Of a DNA stretch of 40,295 nt, positions 14,570 to 23,800 are shown one piece after another. This DNA comes from Synergistaceae bacterium. GTDB lineage: Bacteria > Synergistota > Synergistia > Synergistales > Aminobacteriaceae. The notes beneath the pieces are model-generated. The model had not been told where the DNA came from. It worked only from the letters and a program-made list of their open reading frames with translations, and searched no databases. The stretch lies in assembly GCA_017449135.1 (NCBI GenBank), contig JAFSKE010000017.1:1-40295 (forward strand). Reading direction: 5' to 3'. The position numbers were made by a program, and so were the translations under genes. Each line of letters begins with the position of its first letter. The first letter of the stretch is position 1.

Positions 14570-17500
14570 TTGACCGCCGAAGAGAAACAACAGGTACAAA
14601 ATATAATCAGTGCAAGGACAAAATTATTATCGGAGAAAATCTCTAAACAGGAAGCCGAACTTGACAGCCTATACGAAGAGATTTCAACTTTGAATGAGGA
14701 AATTGAAAATCAAAACAAAGAAATTGACAGTCTCAAAACAAAATTGTCCGATGCTCAAAAACAAAATAAAAAATTAACTGAACTGATTGAAGATTTACAG
14801 CCTAAACCTAAAGAGGAAAAACAGGAAATTCAAGAGAAGCCGAGTTATCTTGTATCATTGCTGCGTCAACACTTCGGATTTGATTCCTTCAAAAATGGTC
14901 AGGAGGAAATTATTAATGCTGTTCTTTCGGGGCGAGATGTTTTTTGCTCAATGCCAGAAGATTACGGAAAAAGTATTGCCTACAGGTTATCAGCTCTCTT
15001 AATGCCTGGAATTACGATTGTCATAACTCAGTCAAAACCAGACGAAAATATTTTAGATTCTCATTCTGAATTTATCGAAGAAAATATTTCGTCAGGCAGG
15101 AAACGTGAATTATTACGACGGTTAAAAAATAATTCGTGCAGGATTTTATATTCCGACATTGACAGCTTAAATGACAACGACATTAAAACGAGTCTAAAGT
15201 CTATCGAAATTTCAATGCTTGTAATCTTGGCCGAATGGGGAAATTTTAATCCTGAAAAGTTAAACGGTTTGAGGGATTTTGCTGCTTCACTGACTCCGAG
15301 AAAAATTACGACGGGAGTCTTTGCTGATTCAACAAGTCCGACAATGCGGAAAACTTTAATTCAACTTGCAGATTTAAGATCTCCGCTGATGGTGATAAAA
15401 GGTTTTTGCAGTTCCGACATAACATTCAAAATCATTAACACTGACGAAAAAACTAAAACCTTGAACGAAATTTTGAGCGGCAGGAAGCATTCTGAAGGCG
15501 TAATTTTCTGCGACACTCCCGAAACTGTAAACAAAATTCGCAGCGAATTTAACGACAAAAAATTAATGATTTTGCCTGAAAATTCATATCGTGAAATCAA
15601 AGGTAAAAATTTGAGTTTCATAATTCATTATGATGTTCCGGAAAGTTTGGGAAGTTACTCACAGATTATTAACGCTGTCGATAAAAATTCAAAACTTGAG
15701 TGCATTGTTTTTTCATCACGAAAATATTTGAGATTGTCGGAACGTGCTGTAATTCAGTTTTGTAAGGATAAAGAACCGAAAAATATTTTGCTCTCATATC
15801 TTGGACAGGAAATTTCGGAAAATGAAGTTAATGACGAGGAAAAAATTTTGCCCGAAGATTTCAATTTCGGAACTTCAAACGAGGCTCAAAAGGAAGCTGT
15901 AACACGAACTGAAAATCCGATTTTAATTCTCGGAGGTGCAGGCACGGGAAAAACTTACACATTGATTCAGAGAACAGTATTTTTAATTCAAAAGGGAAAG
16001 GCTGATCCGAAAAATATTTTTATTGCTTCGTTTAACAAAAAGTCTGCCGAAGATTTTAAGGTTAAATTGAGAGACGAATTTATTTCGAGGAAAATTAATG
16101 CCGACATCAACGAAATTAAAATCGGTATGTTTCATTCGCTTTGTGCTGAAATTTTGAGGGAGTTTGCGAAATTGGATTTTGATGTTGCAGATGAGTTTGA
16201 GAATGCTTTTATGATTTTCAAAAATCTCGACAAATTCGGAAACATTCCTGAAATTAAAACACGTGATAAATGGAACTTTTCATGTGAACTTGCGGATTAC
16301 ATTAACAAACTCACGGAGGAATTAATCGACACCGAAGAATTAATTAAAGACGAAAATATTTCCGTAAAATCTTTGGGAAGGGCTATAAAAATTCATGATA
16401 AATTAATGCTTGAAAACGGAATTTTGACACCCTTTGCAATACTTTCAAAAACTTATAAATTACTGCGGAATAACCCCGAAATTCTTGACTCTGTCCACGA
16501 CAAAATAAGATACATAATGATTGATGATTATCATAAAATTAATTATGTTCAGGAACAGATTGCTTTCATGCTGACGGAGCAAAATAAAAATATCTGTGTC
16601 GCAGGCAATGAAAATTTCAGCAGGAGAATTGCGGAATTTCCCGACAAGTTCAGCAAAAACGAATGCAAGACCATAAAATTAATTTTGAATTACAGATCTG
16701 AACAGGGAATTATAAAATTTTTCGGCGAATGGGTAAAAACTAAGCAGAAAGTTGAAGCCTTTAGAATCTCGCAGAATAATTATCCTTCAGTTATGAGGCT
16801 TGCGGGAATGGACGACAAAGACGAATGGCACGAAAAAATTGCTGATTTTGTCAAAGAATTAAAATTATCGGGTAAAATCTCGGATTATAATCAAATTGTA
16901 TTTTTATTCAGCTCACTGAAAAACAAAAATGTGAAGGAGCTTTCAAAATTCCTTGAAAACAATAATATTAACGTCTGGACTTCTGAAACATTCCCCGAAA
17001 GAAACGAAATTTATTTTGCGATGGGCTGCTTAATTTCAATTTTTCCGAGATACATAAAATCATTAAAAGCCGGAGAATTTAACGTCAACGGAAAAGACCC
17101 GGATTATATAGTTTTATACAAAAACTGCCTAAGATATTTATCGGGATTTCTTGAAGGCCAGAACTGCGAAAAATTAAAAAAATGGCTCATCGAACGGCGC
17201 AACTATAGCGAAAATTATACTTTCTCTGACTTAATTTATAATCTGTTTGAATTTTATCCCCTTAATTCAGCTATTGAAGATTATAAGAAAGCCGAAAGTT
17301 TTTCAAAGTTAATAAAAATCCTCAAAAATTACGAAAATTCATTCGGCATAAAATCAGTAGATGAAGATAACTTCAAAATCTTAATGAATATATATTTCAG
17401 ATATATATTTAACAAGGAAGAAGAATATTCAAAAATTCCTGCGGGACATGTCGGTTTTATGACTTTTGATAACGTCGAAGGAATGGAATTTCCGATTGTG

Positions 17501-18316
17501 TTTGTTGATTCTCTTGACTCGGTTTATGAGAACGAACCCGAAAATATTTTAGACAGGATCGCAAAAAATTATTCGAGAAACTCCGAAAACATCAAAAAAA
17601 CTGATTTAAGGGAATTATTTTATGTCGGATTTTCAAGAGCAAAGGATATTTTGATTTTGACATGCAACGAAGACAGAAGAACACCGGGAAAATTTATTGA
17701 GGATTCATATAATAAACTCAATGACGCTGAAGAATTTACAATCCCGCCTGAGCAAAATACAACACATGAATTAAAACGTATTCTTACATTTGAAGGGGAT
17801 ATTTTGACATACGAAATCTGTCCGACACAATATAAATTTTATCGTGAACTTGAATTTAATTCTGAAATCTCACAGGAATCAAATTTTTGTTCAACAGGCA
17901 CGGAAATAAATCTTGTCAGAGATGATTATGTAATTAAGGGGAAAATTGATTCAATATCTGTACAGGACGGAAAGGCCGAAATCACAAGCATTAAAGAAGG
18001 AACTAAACCTAATATCAACATAAATTCCGACAGAAATAGACTTGAAAATTACATCAGGGAATTAAATTTGTATGCTTATTCAGTTGAACAGACTTTCGGA
18101 TTAAAAGTTGAAAATATAAAAATTCATTATTCCGGAGAAAACGAAAATAATTCTGAAGTCGTTTATAAATATGATGAGAATAAAGCCGGAGAAGTCATAA
18201 AAAATATTGATGACATTGCAGAGAAAATTATAAAACGTGATTTTGACTTGAAAACTTCGGACAGTGAAAATTGTAAAGATTGTAACTTCAAATTTTTTTG
18301 CGGACGAAAAACTTAA
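14570..18316 (+). CDS. Coiled coil - degenerate RecQ - UvrD-like helicase - Fe-S nuclease-like fusion
   Basis: A very large protein of about 1248 residues (numbering below from a GTG at 14561). I prefer the TTG at 14570 because AGGAG ends 8 bases before it but only touches the GTG. Residues 5-85 form a coiled coil. Residues ~95-400 resemble a RecQ ATPase: LRQHFGFDSFKNGQEEIINA is conserved, but the P-loop is MPEDYGKS (131-138) and the DEAH box is missing, leaving LAEWGNFNPE (~223-232). A second helicase follows with intact UvrD-type Walker A GGAGTGKT (458-465), an altered motif II IDDYHKIN (654-661) and motif VI YVGFSRAKD (1021-1029). The C-terminus has four cysteines (C1087, C1238, C1241, C1247) spaced as in AddB/Cas4-type Fe-S nucleases, with D1130 and K1145 present but serine at the usual second acidic position (1143). 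Likely role: DNA end processing or defence; not demonstrated. Confidence 0.8.
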   Translation: MTAEEKQQVQNIISARTKLLSEKISKQEAELDSLYEEISTLNEEIENQNKEIDSLKTKLSDAQKQNKKLTELIEDLQPKPKEEKQEIQEKPSYLVSLLRQHFGFDSFKNGQEEIINAVLSGRDVFCSMPEDYGKSIAYRLSALLMPGITIVITQSKPDENILDSHSEFIEENISSGRKRELLRRLKNNSCRILYSDIDSLNDNDIKTSLKSIEISMLVILAEWGNFNPEKLNGLRDFAASLTPRKITTGVFADSTSPTMRKTLIQLADLRSPLMVIKGFCSSDITFKIINTDEKTKTLNEILSGRKHSEGVIFCDTPETVNKIRSEFNDKKLMILPENSYREIKGKNLSFIIHYDVPESLGSYSQIINAVDKNSKLECIVFSSRKYLRLSERAVIQFCKDKEPKNILLSYLGQEISENEVNDEEKILPEDFNFGTSNEAQKEAVTRTENPILILGGAGTGKTYTLIQRTVFLIQKGKADPKNIFIASFNKKSAEDFKVKLRDEFISRKINADINEIKIGMFHSLCAEILREFAKLDFDVADEFENAFMIFKNLDKFGNIPEIKTRDKWNFSCELADYINKLTEELIDTEELIKDENISVKSLGRAIKIHDKLMLENGILTPFAILSKTYKLLRNNPEILDSVHDKIRYIMIDDYHKINYVQEQIAFMLTEQNKNICVAGNENFSRRIAEFPDKFSKNECKTIKLILNYRSEQGIIKFFGEWVKTKQKVEAFRISQNNYPSVMRLAGMDDKDEWHEKIADFVKELKLSGKISDYNQIVFLFSSLKNKNVKELSKFLENNNINVWTSETFPERNEIYFAMGCLISIFPRYIKSLKAGEFNVNGKDPDYIVLYKNCLRYLSGFLEGQNCEKLKKWLIERRNYSENYTFSDLIYNLFEFYPLNSAIEDYKKAESFSKLIKILKNYENSFGIKSVDEDNFKILMNIYFRYIFNKEEEYSKIPAGHVGFMTFDNVEGMEFPIVFVDSLDSVYENEPENILDRIAKNYSRNSENIKKTDLRELFYVGFSRAKDILILTCNEDRRTPGKFIEDSYNKLNDAEEFTIPPEQNTTHELKRILTFEGDILTYEICPTQYKFYRELEFNSEISQESNFCSTGTEINLVRDDYVIKGKIDSISVQDGKAEITSIKEGTKPNININSDRNRLENYIRELNLYAYSVEQTFGLKVENIKIHYSGENENNSEVVYKYDENKAGEVIKNIDDIAEKIIKRDFDLKTSDSENCKDCNFKFFCGRKT

Positions 18317-18318
18317 AT

Positions 18319-18347
18319 AGGGAGAACGATTTTATAAAAGTCTCCCT
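18319..18347. terminator. Hairpin between convergent helicase and MacB-type genes
   Basis: AGGGAGA (18319-18325) pairs with TCTCCCT (18341-18347), with further AT pairing inside the 15-base loop. It lies just after the helicase stop and overlaps the stop of the convergent permease gene. T-rich sequence follows only partly on each side, so I read it as a modest bidirectional terminator. Confidence 0.5.
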
Positions 18348-19567
18348 TATTCTGTTCTTAATGCGTCAATGGGATCTAAATTCGATGCTTTCCACGCAGG
18401 CCAAAATCCAAAAAACACTCCAACAAATGCTGAAAAACCTACCGCAACTATGATTGACTTGATCGAAATTATAGTCGGCCAGTTTGCAAACGCTGTTATA
18501 GCTTTTGAGATTCCTACGCCTGACGAAATCCCTATCGCTCCTCCTAAAACTGATAAAACAACGGCTTCTGTCAAAAATTGAACTCTGACATTTGAAGGTC
18601 TTGCACCTACAGCCATTCTGATTCCGATTTCGCGGGTTCTTTCACTCACCGACACTAACATAATATTCATGATTCCAATTCCTCCGACTAAAAGAGAAAT
18701 TGAAGCAACTGCACCGAGCAATAAACTCATAACATTTGTAGTGCTTGCTGCGTTTTCAAGTGCCTGTGTCAAATCACGAATTTGAAAATCATCTTCGACA
18801 CCGTCGGTTAATTTATGCCTCTGCCTTAGAATTAATCTGACTTCCTGTTTTGCTGTTTCAACGGAATCTCTGTCTTTAGCCTGAACATTTATACGCCTGA
18901 CTCCGTCAACTTTTGTACCGAATCTGACGAGCCTTCTTTGAGCAGTCGTAACGGGAACTAAAATAAAATCGTCCTGATCCTGTCCCCATGAATTAGCACC
19001 TTTTGACTTAGTTACTCCGACAACTCTAAACGGAATACTTTTGATTCTTATAGTTGAATCGATAGGGTCTGAATATCCGAATAATTCTATTGCGACAGTC
19101 TTACCGATTACACAAACTTTTGCACCGCTTCTAACGTCCTGCTCCGTAAAACATGCTCCGGATTCGATTTCCCAATTTCTGACCGGCATAATATCAGGAG
19201 TGCTTCCCGTAACGCTTGTGTTCCAGTTTGAATTTCCGAAAATAACCTGTGCATTGGAATTAACTTCGGGGGCTGTACGTTCAACCGAAAATGTATCGCT
19301 TGCAAGTGCGTTTGAATCGTCGAGTGTCAAAGAATCTCCCGAACCTGCCGCACCTCTTGCACCTGTTGAATTTGGAGGGGCAGGCATTACAATAATTAAA
19401 TTTGAACCGAAACTCGACATCATGCTTTCAACCTGCTGAGATGCACCGCCGCCGATTGCTACCATTGTGATAACAGCTCCGACACCGATTATTATTCCCA
19501 GCATGGTTAATAATGATCTCGTTCGATTTCCCATTAATGACCTTAAGGCCGTTTTTATGATTTCCAT
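18347..19567 (-). CDS. MacB-type ABC transporter permease (FtsX-like)
   Basis: A 406-residue inner-membrane protein with the MacB/FtsX layout: one N-terminal membrane helix (RSLLTMLGIIIGVGAVITMVAI), a ~230-residue periplasmic domain (MacB_PCD; IIVMPAPPNSTGARG and SFGSNL regions visible) and three C-terminal helices with the conserved VSERTREIGIRMAVGARPSNV loop. Such proteins use mechanotransmission to move peptides, antibiotics or lipoproteins across the envelope. The cognate ATPase and MacA-like adaptor are not in the window. The upstream neighbour is instead a coiled-coil membrane protein 8 bases away, so the permease is an orphan here. Substrate unknown. Confidence 0.88.
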   Translation of the reverse strand: MEIIKTALRSLMGNRTRSLLTMLGIIIGVGAVITMVAIGGGASQQVESMMSSFGSNLIIVMPAPPNSTGARGAAGSGDSLTLDDSNALASDTFSVERTAPEVNSNAQVIFGNSNWNTSVTGSTPDIMPVRNWEIESGACFTEQDVRSGAKVCVIGKTVAIELFGYSDPIDSTIRIKSIPFRVVGVTKSKGANSWGQDQDDFILVPVTTAQRRLVRFGTKVDGVRRINVQAKDRDSVETAKQEVRLILRQRHKLTDGVEDDFQIRDLTQALENAASTTNVMSLLLGAVASISLLVGGIGIMNIMLVSVSERTREIGIRMAVGARPSNVRVQFLTEAVVLSVLGGAIGISSGVGISKAITAFANWPTIISIKSIIVAVGFSAFVGVFFGFWPAWKASNLDPIDALRTE

Positions 19568-19575
19568 GAAATTTT

Positions 19576-20109
19576 CTACTTCTCCTGCAAAATATTTATC
19601 TTAGAGAGTAAATATTCGTTATTCTCTTCAATTAATCTTCTCACATCTTCAAGGGTTAATTGTGGAGAGAAAATTTTTTGCCATAATCTCCGCAAAGGTT
19701 CTCCGAAAATCGGCAAAAATGTCGCAGAAGCTACAATAATTGCCATAAATGCAAGTGCCCAGCTTAAATAAGTTTCAAGAGATGAGATTCTTTTGTCGAA
19801 ATTATTTTCCATGCTGTGTACATGTTCCGTAAGAACGTCAACTTTTGTTTCGACTCTGTGAATTTCGTTTTGCAAATCTGTTTTCACACTTTGAATTTCA
19901 TTGTGTAATTCAGATTTCACACTTTGAATTTCATTGTGTAATTCTTCTCTCATGTTCTGAAAAGTTAATTTTATTTCGGCCATGAAAGCGTCCATTTTTG
20001 CGTCAAAGACATCTTTTCTCAAATAAACTTCCTGATCGCCTGATACTGCCGCAAATGAAACGGAAACTGACATAAAAATTAAAGCGATTGCAAAAAATAT
20101 TTTTTTCAT
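19576..20109 (-). CDS. Secreted coiled-coil protein with C-terminal membrane segment
   Basis: About 177 residues from the ATG at 20109. That start has AGGAAG 9 bases upstream; a GTG and an ATG a few codons earlier sit too close to the RBS. It begins with a signal peptide (MKKIFFAIALIFMSVSVSFA). It continues as a long coiled coil containing three 11-residue repeats (LHNEIQSVKSE, LHNEIQSVKTD, LQNEIHRVETK), visible in DNA as a 33-base tandem repeat. A membrane helix lies near the C-terminus (WALAFMAIIVASATFLPIFG), followed by a charged tail. I do not recognise a named family. It is 8 bases upstream of the MacB-type permease, so the two are likely cotranscribed and might act together in the envelope. 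Confidence 0.75.
   Translation of the reverse strand: MKKIFFAIALIFMSVSVSFAAVSGDQEVYLRKDVFDAKMDAFMAEIKLTFQNMREELHNEIQSVKSELHNEIQSVKTDLQNEIHRVETKVDVLTEHVHSMENNFDKRISSLETYLSWALAFMAIIVASATFLPIFGEPLRRLWQKIFSPQLTLEDVRRLIEENNEYLLSKINILQEK
19857..19950 (-). repeat. 33-base tandem repeat encoding hendecads
   Basis: Three adjoining copies of a 33-base unit inside the coiled-coil gene; two are nearly identical and one is diverged. Each encodes 11 residues. Eleven-residue spacing favours a right-handed or straight coiled coil. Copy number could change by slippage without breaking the frame. Confidence 0.7.
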
Positions 20110-20146
20110 GTTCATCACTTCCTAATTCATAAATTTTATAATTATT

Positions 20147-20896
20147 TTAATGTCCGTGAGGCTTTATATCAAACATTGCTTTTTCATAGATTAAGTCAGA
20201 CCTAAGCAAAAATATAAAACACACGCTCAACGGAATAATTGCAAACCAAATAGATTTTTCAAGGCAGTAATCGCTTATGAATGTCATAAAGACTCCGCCG
20301 ATAAAAAACGCTAAAATTAATTTTCCATGTTTCAGGGCTTTTTGTCGGGCTTCATGTTCCTGTTCATGATGTTTGATTACTCTTGCAATACTGATTCCGA
20401 TTTGCCTGACATGATTAGTTACAAATGTCGTAGCCATTGGGACTCCTTCTGCCTGCCGAAATGTATTAAACTGCATCGAACATAAAAAATTTATTAAGAC
20501 CTGAGCAATTTGATCCGGCCATGATAAAGGCATAAATCCGATTGCAAACAAAACAACAATTTCAATTCCGACTAACATCGTATCCCAGCGTATAAAATGG
20601 GAATGTCGAACTTTTACGGGCAGAATTTCCGATAAAATCGTTCCTAAAATATACGCCGTAAACGGAATGAAATAATAAAATCCTCCCGAAAAATTACCCT
20701 CTCCGAATGCTACTGACATCTTCACAATATTTCCTGTCTGGGCATTGCTGAAAACTCCGCCACGCAAATTGTAAGTGTAAAGTCCCATCATTCCCGCCGA
20801 AAGTGTCAACAACTCGAAAATATAATATTTTTCACATGTTAAATAAAATTCACGATGTAATTCATTATGTTTTTCAATGTTAATTATTTTTTCCAA
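20147..20896 (-). CDS. YoaK family (DUF1275) membrane protein
   Basis: A 249-residue integral membrane protein with about six hydrophobic segments. The family hallmark is GGVFSNAQTGNIVKMSVAFGEGNF, with the later TTFVTNHVRQIG stretch typical of DUF1275/YoaK proteins. Transport or sensing has been suggested for this family but the function is unknown. The N-terminus overlaps the end of the upstream helicase gene by 17 bases, so it is translationally coupled to that gene, an odd partnership. Confidence 0.85.
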   Translation of the reverse strand: MEKIINIEKHNELHREFYLTCEKYYIFELLTLSAGMMGLYTYNLRGGVFSNAQTGNIVKMSVAFGEGNFSGGFYYFIPFTAYILGTILSEILPVKVRHSHFIRWDTMLVGIEIVVLFAIGFMPLSWPDQIAQVLINFLCSMQFNTFRQAEGVPMATTFVTNHVRQIGISIARVIKHHEQEHEARQKALKHGKLILAFFIGGVFMTFISDYCLEKSIWFAIIPLSVCFIFLLRSDLIYEKAMFDIKPHGH

Positions 20897-23800
20897 ATTT
20901 CACACAGCCTCTCTTAAATGGACATGAATTGCAATTCTCAAATTTTGCCTCGCAAAATCCCGTTGCACAAGTTTCGCAGGCCTTCAAGATTCTTGTTTTG
21001 ATTTCGTCGAAATTATTGCAGACACGTTTTGTTATTTTGTTATCACGCAAATAAACAGTAACTATATTTACACTCTCACAGCCCGTTAATTCATGTGCCG
21101 AAAAAGCATAAAAATCCATTTGCGAGTCATAAATCGTTGAAGGTGCTTTGTCAATCGGAGTTATTTTGTAGTCGATTATGTTATTTTCGTAAAATCCGTC
21201 CATAGCTCCAGCAAGTGAAATCTCGTTTAACTTGACTCTAAAATGATATTCACGTTTTATATTTTTTCCGAGTTTTATTAATTTTTGTCCAAGCTCGCCA
21301 TTCGCAAAGTTCAAAAGCCATTCCCTTAACGTGATTTTTGAGTTTTTGTTACGCCAGATTTTTCGCAGTTTTCCCGGCAGTTTTGAAATTATTTCACGGT
21401 CATTCAGATAATATTCAAGTTCCGATTCATAATTTTCATTAATTGGCCATTTCGACAAAATCCAGTGTGCAAGATTTCCAAGTTCTGCACCACCGACAAA
21501 ATTTTCGTTTTCATTTTCACCGTTGTTAAAATCAATATTCATTTCGGAATTGTCCCAAGATAATTCAACGCCCTGTTTATATTTTCTTCTCCATGCAAAC
21601 GGGCAAAACTCAAACAATGAAAACGAACTTGCGGAGAACTGACGCAGATAATTTTTATGAACGGTTAAATTCAAAGGCTGTAAAACTTTTTCGGTGTCTT
21701 TCTCATCATCGTATTTCAAAGAATTTATTTCTGAGTTTTCAATTTCAACGGCATAATCAATTTTATTTTCGTCCAAGTTAATATTATTCAACAAAAATCC
21801 TGTCCATGTACTCGGATACGGTTTATCATCTTTATTCGTGAGTCCGCAGAAGATTAAACTGTCTTGGGCTCTTGTCGCTGCAACGTAAAATAATCTCTCT
21901 TCTTCTTCAATTTCGCCCTGTTCGGATAATAATTTTTCCCAATCTGACAAAATAATTTTTGAATCTGTTTTGATTTCGTCAGGAAGCGTGTTAAAAACGA
22001 GTCCTAAATCTTTTGAGGGTTTTATGCTTCGATTTTCGGATTTCTTTGAAGTTCTTGTCTCAAAAATTACTGTAACGGGATATTCAAGACCTTTAGCAGA
22101 ATGAACTACACCTAATTTCACGGCATTTTCGTTTTCGTCATGCCATTCAGGTTCTTCAATTTGAATTTTATTTCTGATTGAACGTGTCAAATATTCAGCA
22201 CATGAATTGAGGCTTGAAACTCCCGACTGTTGAAACGCTCCCGCAATAGATACAGCCTGCCTCAAATTTCGCAAAATTCTTAAACGGTCATTAATCTTGT
22301 AACCCGATAACCATTTTCTATCTTTATCAAGAATTTCTAAAATCCCCGAAGCTCCTTTAACTTCTCCGACAACTGAAAAATATTCAAGCCTCGAATAAGC
22401 ATCAGCAAAATTTTCACGAATAATATCAATCGGCCTGTTTTTGTCATTAATCAAAGTCAAAAATTTATTAACGGCTTCGTCCTCGTCAACTCCCGAAAAT
22501 GGAGACATCAGCCAGCCTGTTACCGAAAAATCATCGTCAAAATTTGCGGCGGCTCTCAATAAGCAAACGACATCGTTAATTTCTCCCCTCGTGAAATAAT
22601 CCGTGCTTTTGTCTACTATGGTTTTGATGTTGAATTTGTCAAAGGCTTCCTCTAAGACAGGATATATTCCCCGTGAACGTGAAAGAATCGAGAAATCCGA
22701 AAATTTCACCGGTCGTATGATTTTCAAATTTTTATCCCAGATTGTACGGCCTTCATTCACGAATTTCGCAATGTTGAAAGCGATGTTGTCAGCTAAAATT
22801 TTTCTTGCTGCTGCTGTTGAGCCTCCGGGATTTTTTGCTATTATGATTTTGAAGTCAGGCATTGTCCCCGAATCCCTTTCGGAATCTTTAATCGGAGTGT
22901 CTAAATTTTTATAATGCTGCTCCTTCATTTTTTCCGACATTCCCAAACCATCACGCCATAAAGCCCCGAAGATTTTGTTAATCTTATCTAAAAGTGAATA
23001 TCTTGTCCTAAAACTCACATCGAGATCTATGTTCATTTTTGCTTTGTCGATTGTTTCGGCAAATAATAAAGGATTTGCATGACGAAAACCGTAAATTGAT
23101 TGTTTTATATCTCCGACAACAAATAATTTTGCATCATTTTTATCATTAATTAGAGCTTTAATCATGTCGAACTGCAATTTATCAGTGTCTTGAAACTCAT
23201 CAACTAAAATATGATTAAAAGTTCTTGTTACGGAATCATTTTCGATAGCTTTTTTTGCATGTAAAATCATATCCGAAAACGATAAAAGCCCCCGCCTCTG
23301 TTTCATCATATCCCACATTCCCCATGACAAAGCACAGAATTTCATTAATGATCTTCGCATTCTCTTTTCTTCGGGAGAAATTTTTTGCCGGAAATTAGAA
23401 TCTAAATCTTGTGTGATATTTTTTATCGTCTCGGAACGTGATTTTCGCCAATCCCCAAAAGACATTCCCTCAATATCCTTAAAAGTTGCAAAAGGTTCAC
23501 CGCGATTCGCCTTTATATTTTTGTCGAGAACTACAGCGTCATAAAATCTTTTTAACGAATATTTATTGTCAGGTGAATTTTGTGTCTGCCAATCTAAAAT
23601 CGAATTTAATTGAAGGCCTGCTGAATTAGTTTTCGAGGCGTTAGGAAGATTCATTTTCGCAAATAAATTCCAGACATCTTGCCATTCCTTAGTTAAAATA
23701 TTTTCGACACCCGGCCATGCTGCATTAATTAAAGTTTCGTCATCGTCAGACCATTTGAGCATATCAATCCATGAATGACCCAGCGACGAATGAAGTTCTG

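Noticed and set aside
13880-18316. Prophage or integrative element around the phage-like gene
   Set aside because: No integrase, capsid, terminase or attachment repeats nearby; only the N-terminal domain of one gene looks phage-derived.
19041-19439. Plus-strand ORF of 132 residues opposite the MacB-type gene
   Set aside because: Antisense of the periplasmic domain; no start signal and no recognisable domain.
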